A DNA stretch of 64,000 nucleotides, from NCBI GenBank assembly GCA_030403585.1, contig JAUEPE010000003.1, forward strand, positions 269,408 through 333,407. Direction: 5' to 3'. This document shows positions 27,685-34,062 of this stretch, in pieces. The stretch comes from Frankia sp. RB7. Its GTDB lineage: Bacteria > Pseudomonadota > Alphaproteobacteria > Rhizobiales > Xanthobacteraceae. The position numbers and the translations under genes were made by a program. Under the pieces are notes generated by a model that was not told the DNA's origin, did no database searches, and saw nothing but the letters and a program-made list of their open reading frames with translations. Positions within the stretch are counted from its first letter, which is position 1. Every line of letters begins with the position of its first letter.

Positions 27685-28926
27685 ATGAAGCATTTCACGC
27701 TGCCGGTTTCGCCCAAAACCGTTCACTGGGGCTATTTCTCCAAGGCCGTCGCGCCTGCCTTGACGCTGCGTTCCGGAGATCGCGCCACCATCGAAACGCT
27801 CACCCATCACGCCAATGACGATTACGAGCGCATGATCCAGGGCGATCCCGGCGCGGAGAGCGTGTTCCAGTGGACGCGCGAGCACAAAGCAGTGGCGCGC
27901 CGTGGCTCCGGTCCGGTCGAAGGTCCATTCATCCGCGGCGCAGGCGAGGGGATCGGCGTGCATCTCCTCACCGGCCCTGTTGCGATCGAAGGCGCCGAGC
28001 CCGGCGATATTCTTGAGGTGCGCATCCTCGACGTCCGGCCGCGGCCGAGCTGCAGCGCCTGCCATGCCGGCCGCTGTTTCGGCTCCAACGTCGCGGCGAA
28101 CTGGGGCTTCCACTATCACGATTTGATCGAGGAGCCGAAGCCGCGCGAGGTCGTGACCATCTTCGAGCTCGATACGTCAGGCGAGCCCTACGCGAAGGCC
28201 GTCTACAACTACGTCTGGACGCCGCAGACCGATCCTGACGGCATCGTGCATCCGACCATCGATTATCCCGGGGTTCGCGTCGATCACGCCACCATCAGGA
28301 AACGCGAGAACATCCTCGCAAGCGTAAAGGTGCCGGCGCGATTGCACTTCGGCACCATGGGTCTCGCGCCGTCGGAGGCTGATTTCGTCAGCTCGATCCC
28401 GCCAAGCTACACCGGCGGCAACATCGACGACTGGCGCATCGGCAAAGGCGCGCGGATGTTCTATCCGGTTGCTGTCCCCGGAGCCTATTTCTCGGTCGGC
28501 GATCCCCATGCAGCCCAGGGCGACAGCGAGCTCGGCGGCACCGCGATCGAGACCTCGCTGACCGGAGACTTCGAATTCATCCTCCACAAGAAGGCCAACC
28601 TCGCCGGCACCAATCTCGAAGGCCTCGACCATCCCATGCTGGAGACCGATCAGGCCTGGTCGTTCTACGGCTTCACCTATCCGAATTATCTCGCGGCGCT
28701 CGGCGCCGACGCGCAAACCGAGATTGCCAATCACTCGAGCCTCGACCGTGCGATGCGCGATGCGTTCAGAAAACTGCGCCGGTTCCTGATGACCGTGCAC
28801 GGCCTCAGCGAGGACGAGGCGATCTCGCTGCTGTCGGTCGGGGCTGATTTCGGCGTCACCCAAGTGGTCGACGCCAATTGGGGCGTCCACGGCACGATCC
28901 GCAAGAACATCTTCCGGTGCGACTAA
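27685..28926 (+). CDS. Acetamidase/formamidase family protein (stand-alone copy)
   Basis: This 413-residue FmdA/AmdA-type amidase would hydrolyse short amides to ammonia and a carboxylate. Landmarks are VHWGYFSKAV, GPVAIEGAEPGDILEVRILD, VGDPHAAQGDSELGGTAIE and GVTQVVDANWGVHG. It carries a three-cysteine cluster (C123, C126, C131, in PSCSACHAGRC) that could bind a metal; the paralogue 0.1 kb downstream lacks it. It is 57 bp after the transporter fusion, probably in the same transcript. Confidence 0.9.
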   Translation: MKHFTLPVSPKTVHWGYFSKAVAPALTLRSGDRATIETLTHHANDDYERMIQGDPGAESVFQWTREHKAVARRGSGPVEGPFIRGAGEGIGVHLLTGPVAIEGAEPGDILEVRILDVRPRPSCSACHAGRCFGSNVAANWGFHYHDLIEEPKPREVVTIFELDTSGEPYAKAVYNYVWTPQTDPDGIVHPTIDYPGVRVDHATIRKRENILASVKVPARLHFGTMGLAPSEADFVSSIPPSYTGGNIDDWRIGKGARMFYPVAVPGAYFSVGDPHAAQGDSELGGTAIETSLTGDFEFILHKKANLAGTNLEGLDHPMLETDQAWSFYGFTYPNYLAALGADAQTEIANHSSLDRAMRDAFRKLRRFLMTVHGLSEDEAISLLSVGADFGVTQVVDANWGVHGTIRKNIFRCD

Positions 28927-29016
28927 TGCGTTGAAGGACATTTCGTTTTTGAGATGAACAGGTGAAGAGCGGAGATCATTTGCGGCCCGTCGCTGCGACG
29001 GATGATCGCGTGCGTC

Positions 29017-29032
29017 TGGCACAGAGGTTGCT
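29017..29032 (+). promoter_or_regulatory. rpoN-dependent: Sigma-54 (RpoN) promoter, near-perfect consensus
   Basis: TGGCAC-N5-TTGCT has the invariant GG and GC elements at the correct spacing. Initiation about 12 nt after the GC would fall near 29043, 18 nt before the ATG of the AraC-amidase fusion. It lies in a non-coding gap of 134 bp, which makes a chance match less likely. No clear NtrC enhancer site was seen. Confidence 0.7.
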
Positions 29033-29060
29033 TCGATCGACTGCAATCTGGGTCGATCCG

Positions 29061-31394
29061 ATGAGCTTCCGGCCGTTTACGAGCGAATCCTACGCGCAAG
29101 ACGACCGCCCCGAAGCCTGGCGGGACGTGCTGGCCGCGGTCGGCCTGCAACCGGCGGCCGGTAATTCCTTCTTCGATGGTCACGCGACGGCTTCGCATCG
29201 TCATGCCGCCGGCGTCGCACTAACGCGCATGGCCGCGGGTTCGCAAAGTATTGTGCCTCTTTCGCAGGCGAACGAGGAACTGCCGATCGCCTTGATGCCG
29301 GTTGAGGACGGCATGGTGCTGAAAAGCGCGGGCGGCCATCGCATTGTTCCCGTCGGCCATCTCGTGCTGCTGCCGCGCGGTGGCGACTGGAGCATCGTAT
29401 TCCAGCGCGACATGCGCGCCATCGTGCTGGCCGTGACCTCGGAGGCGCTGCATGGGCGCCTCTCGGGCAAACCTCGGCTCGGCGAGCCGCGCGTCGTTCC
29501 ACCGGGCGGATTTGCCGACGTCTTCGCGCGCCTGCTGGATGCGACCGCCCGCACGCTCGATACTTTGAGCGATGTCGAATGGAATGCGGTTTCGCAGGCA
29601 CTGGTCGATCTCCTCCTGACGCTCGCGCATCAACTGGCGACCTCGACGTCCGATGCCGGATCGAGCGCGACGCAGGCCGCGCTGCTACACCGGATCTGCC
29701 AGACCATCGAGCGCCGCCTCGACGATCCCGATCTGGTGCCAGCGCGCGTCGCACAAGCCGAGGGGATTTCCGAGCGTTATTTGCAGAAACTGTTCGAGAC
29801 GGTCGGCGACAACTTTACTCATTACGTCCGCGAGCGGCGGCTCCAGCGCGCCTGGGCCGACCTGTCCAATCCGTCCGAAGCACATCGCTCGATCTCCGAA
29901 ATTGCCTACGCCTATGGCTTTGGCGATTCCGCGCATTTCAGCCGCGCCTTCCGGCATCGCTTCGGCCTGCCGCCGCGCGAGTTTCGCCAACAGGAAGCCG
30001 AGCGCGCAACCTCGCAGCATGGCGCTGCCGGTCAGCGAGGCTGGCCGCAGGATGCGCTGGCGCAGCCCCGCGCGCACCAGGCCGGCGCGGAGGCGCGCAG
30101 CAATTTTTCCCATGCTGACTCCGATGAGCCGAGAACGGCCGGGCGCAAGCACCATCATCTTCCGATCGAGGCAAGCCGCGTCCACTGGGGCTATTTCAGC
30201 CGCTCGCTCTCGCCGCAACTCGAGATCGCCTCGGGCGACACCATCACCATCGAGACACTGACGCAGCATGCCTCCGACGATCCTGAATTGATGATCGCGA
30301 GCGATGCTGCCGCCGAAAGCGTGTTCGGCTGGACCAAGACCGGCAAGAACGTGGATCGCCGCGGCGCGGGACCGATGGACGCCAGCGTGTTTGGCCGCGG
30401 TGCCGGCGAGGGGTTTGGCGTGCACATCTGCACGGGGCCGGTGGCCGTGAAGGACGCCCAGCCCGGCGACGTGCTGGAGGTGCGCATCCTCGACATCGTG
30501 CCGCGCGCGAGCCGGCATCCGAAACATGCCGGCCGCGTCTTCGGCTCCTCGGTCGCGGCCTGGTGGGGCTACCATTACGACGAGTTCCTCTCAGGACCGA
30601 AGCCGCGCGAGGCGGTGACGATCTACGAGATCTTTGATGACGCGGATGTGCCGCACGCCCGCGCGCTCTACTCCTACCGCTGGGAGCCGCAGACCGATCC
30701 GTTCGGTGTCGTGCACGCGACCTACGACTATCCCGGAATTCCAGTCCTGCCCGGTACGGTTAAGCGCCGCCACGACGTGCTCGACGGCATCCGCATTCCC
30801 TTGCGGCCGCATTTCGGCGTGATCGCGGTGGCGCCGCGCGAGGTCGATTTCATCGACTCCGTGCCGCCGTCCTATTTCGGCGGCAATCTCGACAATTGGC
30901 GGCTGGGGAAGGGAGCGTCGGTCTATCTTCCGGTCTCCGTGCCCGGCGCACTGCTGTCGGTCGGCGATCCCCACGCAGCCCAAGGTGACGGCGAGTTGAG
31001 TGGTACAGCGATCGAATGCTCGATGACCGGCACGTTCGAGGTGATGCTGCACAAGAAGGCCGATCTGGCCGGCCAGCCCTTTGCCGATCTCTCCTATCCC
31101 CTGATCGAGACCGAGACCGACTGGGTGCTGACCGGCTTCAGCCATCCCAATTATCTCGCCGAGTTCGGCGCGCAGGGGCAGAGCGAGGTCTATGCCAAAT
31201 CCTCGCTCGACCTCGCAATGAAGGACGCGTTCCGGAAGATGCGGCGCTTTCTGATGAACGTGAAGGGGCTCAGCGAGGATGAGGCGATCGCGCTGATGTC
31301 GGCCGCGGTCGATTTCGGCGTGACGCAGGTCGTCGACGGCAATTGGGGCGTGCACGCCATCATCAGCAAGCGTCTGTTTCAGGACGCGCCTTGA
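29061..31394 (+). CDS. AraC-family regulator fused to acetamidase/formamidase
   Basis: One uninterrupted 777-residue frame joins a transcription regulator to an enzyme. Residues 1-200 resemble an AraC sensor domain. Residues ~208-310 hold two HTH motifs (VAQAEGISERYLQKLFE and ISEIAYAYGFGDSAHFSRAF). Residues ~311-362 form a linker. Residues ~363-777 are a full-length amidase (VHWGYFSRSL, GDPHAAQGDGELSGTAIE, GVTQVVDGNWGVHA) paralogous to the preceding gene. There is no in-frame start near the domain junction, so it is not two merged genes. The ATG at 29061 lies just downstream of the sigma-54 promoter; GTG 28962 lies upstream of it and is rejected. It may sense the amide and regulate the cluster. 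Confidence 0.88.
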   Translation: MSFRPFTSESYAQDDRPEAWRDVLAAVGLQPAAGNSFFDGHATASHRHAAGVALTRMAAGSQSIVPLSQANEELPIALMPVEDGMVLKSAGGHRIVPVGHLVLLPRGGDWSIVFQRDMRAIVLAVTSEALHGRLSGKPRLGEPRVVPPGGFADVFARLLDATARTLDTLSDVEWNAVSQALVDLLLTLAHQLATSTSDAGSSATQAALLHRICQTIERRLDDPDLVPARVAQAEGISERYLQKLFETVGDNFTHYVRERRLQRAWADLSNPSEAHRSISEIAYAYGFGDSAHFSRAFRHRFGLPPREFRQQEAERATSQHGAAGQRGWPQDALAQPRAHQAGAEARSNFSHADSDEPRTAGRKHHHLPIEASRVHWGYFSRSLSPQLEIASGDTITIETLTQHASDDPELMIASDAAAESVFGWTKTGKNVDRRGAGPMDASVFGRGAGEGFGVHICTGPVAVKDAQPGDVLEVRILDIVPRASRHPKHAGRVFGSSVAAWWGYHYDEFLSGPKPREAVTIYEIFDDADVPHARALYSYRWEPQTDPFGVVHATYDYPGIPVLPGTVKRRHDVLDGIRIPLRPHFGVIAVAPREVDFIDSVPPSYFGGNLDNWRLGKGASVYLPVSVPGALLSVGDPHAAQGDGELSGTAIECSMTGTFEVMLHKKADLAGQPFADLSYPLIETETDWVLTGFSHPNYLAEFGAQGQSEVYAKSSLDLAMKDAFRKMRRFLMNVKGLSEDEAIALMSAAVDFGVTQVVDGNWGVHAIISKRLFQDAP

Positions 31395-31421
31395 CCCAAG
31401 AATAGCCCAAGGAAAGTTCAA

Positions 31422-31805
31422 TTGAAATTCCACATGATCAACGGCGGACCGAAGCCGGTCGCGCCCTTCAGCCACGCCGTCGAGACCGACGGTTTTGTGT
31501 TCGTCACCGGCCAGATGCCGGACACACCTGAGACACCCGGCGTACTGCCAGAGGGGATCGTCGCGCAGACCCGCGCGGTGATGGAAAACCTGAAAGTGGT
31601 TCTCGCCGGTCTCGATCTCGGCCTCGAGCACGTCGTGATGGCGCGGATTTATCTGACGCGCTTCAAGGACGATTATGCGGCGATGAACGAGACCTATCGC
31701 ACCTACTTCGCGCCCGGACGCCTTCCGGCCCGCACCTGTGTCGGGGTTACCGGGCTGGCTTATGATGCGCTGATCGAGATTGATCTGGTTTGTCGGCGGC
31801 CATGA
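31422..31805 (+). CDS. RidA/YjgF/YER057c family protein
   Basis: This 127-residue protein matches the Rid family: PFSHAVETDGFVFVTGQMP at the N-terminus, the conserved arginine in PARTCVGV, and IEIDLVCRRP at the end. RidA deaminates reactive enamine/imine intermediates, and catabolic clusters often carry a copy. It starts at TTG 31422 with AGGAA 7 nt upstream, 27 bp after the fusion gene, so it is probably co-transcribed with it. Confidence 0.88.
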   Translation: MKFHMINGGPKPVAPFSHAVETDGFVFVTGQMPDTPETPGVLPEGIVAQTRAVMENLKVVLAGLDLGLEHVVMARIYLTRFKDDYAAMNETYRTYFAPGRLPARTCVGVTGLAYDALIEIDLVCRRP

Positions 31806-32184
31806 CGCTCCGCATCCATGATGCGTATCCGTGGCTGCGAAGTGAGATGCGAGTGGGTGGAGCACCGCGAATGCTTCTTGCTCCGTCATTGCGAGCGAAG
31901 CGGCGAAGCGAAACAATCCAGAATCTTTCCGTTTAGGCAGTCTGGATTGCTTTGTCGCGAAGGGCTCCTCTCATTTGACGGCGAGGAGAGGGCGGCGCGT
32001 CACCCCTCAGTCGCGTATCCGGTCGGCGTCTACTTTTGTCTAAAATTGCAACCCGTGCATGCAAGAAGTCTTGATCGGCGGTGATCTAGAGGTGATTGGC
32101 CGGCCTTGAACGCGGCCCCGGGCGACAGCGACTAACCTCAGAGTGCATCAGGATCAGTGGAACGTGATAGAGCTTCCCCCTTGT
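31806..32184. other. Intergenic region before the pspA-like operon
   Basis: About 380 bp with no convincing gene. It contains the palindromic repeat at 31882-31968 and ends in the operator-like palindrome at 32185. No sigma-54 consensus, as found for enterobacterial psp operons, was seen. Confidence 0.5.
31882..31968. repeat. Dispersed palindromic repeat
   Basis: Perfect inner arms CAATCCAGA (31914-31922) and TCTGGATTG (31941-31949) extend imperfectly outward through GCGAAGCGAAA and CTTTGTCGC, with TCATTGCGAGCGAAGC at the left edge. This resembles a repeat recalled as frequent between Bradyrhizobium genes. The core could fold into a stem-loop. Confidence 0.65.
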
Positions 32185-32213
32185 AAAGCACCAAAACGGT
32201 GCTTTAGTGCTTT
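32185..32213. promoter_or_regulatory. Operator-like palindrome with third half-site
   Basis: AAAGCACC-AAAAC-GGTGCTTT is a perfect 8-bp inverted repeat with 5-bp spacer (32185-32205). It is followed by another GTGCTTT at 32207-32213, two bases before the ATG at 32216. The position suggests a repressor site or a hairpin controlling translation of the downstream gene. Confidence 0.55.
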
Positions 32214-32215
32214 CC

Positions 32216-33370
32216 ATGAGCCAGTCGTCCCGACACGCGCCATCGGCGCTGCGTTACAGGCTAGCCCCTGATCCGGCCGCCAAGGCTGCGATGGAGGCGA
32301 CGTTTAGGGCTTATGACCGCATGATGGAGATCCTCGACGAGGTCGCGCGGACCCATAATGTAGGCTCCAACGTCGTCCTGCTGCATGCCCATGCCTATGA
32401 CCCCATCCGCAAGGAAACTGCGCTGCCGTCGCGGCTGGTGACGCTGGGACTGCGCGACCGCGCCGATTATCGCGCGGCGCAAGGCCGCCGCCTGCCGCTC
32501 GACGACAAGCTCGCCAAGATCAAGGGCCCGGCCACCATTTCGATTTCAACCGTGCAGGGACGCTTTAGCGTGCCCTTCGACTACGCCGGCTACGCGGAGG
32601 GCTGGGGCCAAAGCGTGCCCGCGCACCTGATCCGCACCGAGGACGGTTTCGAGGTTCACTACGGCGTCACGCCGAACAGTCTGCCAGAGGAGGAGAACGC
32701 CATGGATACCATCGCTGCCGCTCCCGAAAACTTCCTGTCCCGGGTTGGACGTCTGATCGCCGGCATCGCCTATGACGCGATTGAGCAGGCGGAAGGCAAC
32801 AACAAGCTGAAAGTTGTCGGCCAGGCCATCCGAGAGATCGAGCGCGCCGAGAGCGAGGCGCGCGATGCGCTCGCGGCCGCGCGCGCCGAGGAGTACCGCC
32901 TCAACGCCCGCCGCACCGAGATCGAACGCGAGATGACTGATCTCGCCGCCAAGATCGAGGGCGCGATCGCGGATAGCCGCGACGATCTCGCCCGCGCCGG
33001 CATCGCGCGGCAGATGGATCTGGAAGCGCAATTCGAGGTGCTCTCCCGTGCCATCGACGAGAACAACGAGAAGATCGAGCAATGCGTCACGTCGCTGCGC
33101 GCGGTGCTGTCGGCGCTCCAGGATGCGGAGCAGCGCCGTATCGATTTAGAGAAGAGCGAGGCGGCTGCCAGCCACCAGGCCTCGACCTCACCCCGCAAGC
33201 ATGGCGGTACGTCCGCGGCGGGGAAAGCGCTGCGCGCGGGCAGGGCGGTGGCGCGCGCCACCGGCGTGCCGCCGGGCATCGCGTATTCGAGCGACATCGA
33301 CGAGCTGAGCACGTTGCATCGCGACAAGGAGATTGCAGCGAGGCTGGCGCGGTTGAAGTCGCGCTCCTGA
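32216..33370 (+). CDS. TnpB N-terminal-like domain in frame with PspA/IM30 protein
   Basis: One open frame of 384 residues. Residues ~10-155 resemble the N-terminal half of IS605/IS1341-type TnpB: ALRYRLAPDPAAKAAM, helices ending ETALPSRLVTLGLRDRADY, then LPLDDKLAKIKG..TISISTVQGRFSVPF, and a final beta segment. The RuvC nuclease domain is absent. From residue ~163 on is a PspA/IM30 coiled-coil protein. The frame has no stop between them, and GC content matches the surroundings, so this is not a fresh insertion. PspA may also be made alone from ATG 32702. It heads the pspA-yqiJ-yqiK operon. Confidence 0.72.
   Translation: MSQSSRHAPSALRYRLAPDPAAKAAMEATFRAYDRMMEILDEVARTHNVGSNVVLLHAHAYDPIRKETALPSRLVTLGLRDRADYRAAQGRRLPLDDKLAKIKGPATISISTVQGRFSVPFDYAGYAEGWGQSVPAHLIRTEDGFEVHYGVTPNSLPEEENAMDTIAAAPENFLSRVGRLIAGIAYDAIEQAEGNNKLKVVGQAIREIERAESEARDALAAARAEEYRLNARRTEIEREMTDLAAKIEGAIADSRDDLARAGIARQMDLEAQFEVLSRAIDENNEKIEQCVTSLRAVLSALQDAEQRRIDLEKSEAAASHQASTSPRKHGGTSAAGKALRAGRAVARATGVPPGIAYSSDIDELSTLHRDKEIAARLARLKSRS
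32702..33370 (+). CDS. pspA: PspA/IM30 family protein (internal start)
   Basis: Alternative product of the same frame: 222 residues from an ATG with GGAGGAG 6 nt upstream, a textbook SD. The protein is mainly a long coiled coil (residues ~35-150, rich in A, E, R), with LSRVGRLIAGIAYDAIEQAEG at the N-terminus and DEL..LHRDKEIAARLARLK at the end. PspA/IM30 proteins polymerise on damaged inner membrane. The usual family length (~220) supports this start. It is followed by OB-fold and flotillin genes, a common trio. Confidence 0.8.
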   Translation: MDTIAAAPENFLSRVGRLIAGIAYDAIEQAEGNNKLKVVGQAIREIERAESEARDALAAARAEEYRLNARRTEIEREMTDLAAKIEGAIADSRDDLARAGIARQMDLEAQFEVLSRAIDENNEKIEQCVTSLRAVLSALQDAEQRRIDLEKSEAAASHQASTSPRKHGGTSAAGKALRAGRAVARATGVPPGIAYSSDIDELSTLHRDKEIAARLARLKSRS

Positions 33371-33380
33371 GTAATGTGCC

Positions 33381-34040
33381 ATGAGCGCATTGCTCGAACA
33401 CGTCACGTCGCCCGAGGTCAGGCCGTTCGCGATCGCGGCGGCCATGATCCTCATCGTCGGCACGCTCGAAGTGGTCACGATGCTGGTCGGCGCCTCGCTG
33501 AGCGAGATGCTCGGCACCAGCATCGATTTCAGCCATCCCAGCGACAATGGCGTCATCAACGCCATTTCCTGGATCAATGTCGGCGGCGTGCCGCTGCTGA
33601 TCTTCCTGCTGCTCGTGCTCGGCGCATTCTCGATCACCGGATTCCTGATCCAGGACGTCGCCCGAATGGTGGCCGGCCCTCTGCCGGCCTCGATCGCCTC
33701 GCTCGCGGCGGTCGTCGTCTCGGTGCCGCTGGTTCGCGCCGCCAGTGGCGCCATCGCGCGGATCATTCCCAAGGATGAAAGCTATGTGGTCGGCCTCGGC
33801 GATCTCGTCGGCCGCGTCGGTGAGGTCGTCGTCGGCCCGCTCGACCAGGGGCCGCCCGGCCGCGTCAGCGTCGCCGACATCCACGGTAACCGCCACTTCG
33901 TCTGGGCGGTTGCAGCGCCCGCATCGGGGCCACTGCCGCAGGGAACCCTGGTGCTCCTGGTCGATCGCGCCGGCACCCGCTTTGTGGCGGTCAAGGCCGA
34001 CGATGAACTCAAACCGTCCAAGCCCACTCTAAGCAACTAG
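33381..34040 (+). CDS. yqiJ: YqiJ-like inner-membrane OB-fold protein
   Basis: This 219-residue protein has hydrophobic segments near residues 17-38, 64-90 and 100-118, then a soluble C-terminal OB-like domain (VGLGDLVGRVGEVVVGPL, ..GRVSVADIHGN, LVDRAGTRFVAV). This is the YqiJ/NfeD-type partner found beside flotillins. It lies 10 bp after the PspA gene and 22 bp before the flotillin gene. The likely role is in membrane microdomains. Confidence 0.85.
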   Translation: MSALLEHVTSPEVRPFAIAAAMILIVGTLEVVTMLVGASLSEMLGTSIDFSHPSDNGVINAISWINVGGVPLLIFLLLVLGAFSITGFLIQDVARMVAGPLPASIASLAAVVVSVPLVRAASGAIARIIPKDESYVVGLGDLVGRVGEVVVGPLDQGPPGRVSVADIHGNRHFVWAVAAPASGPLPQGTLVLLVDRAGTRFVAVKADDELKPSKPTLSN

Positions 34041-34062
34041 CAAATCATTATTGGAGCAAGTC

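Noticed and set aside
28962..29060. GTG 28962 as start of the AraC-amidase gene.
   Set aside because: It lies upstream of the predicted sigma-54 transcription start and adds residues unlike AraC N-termini.
29653..30261. A separate start for the second amidase, using ATGs near 30112 and 30124.
   Set aside because: Both ATGs are in another frame; the amidase domain is continuous only with the AraC frame.
31860..32215. IS605 element ends or omega-RNA linked to the TnpB-like sequence.
   Set aside because: No tnpA, no transposon-end structure and no RuvC half; only the N-terminal part is present, with host-like GC.
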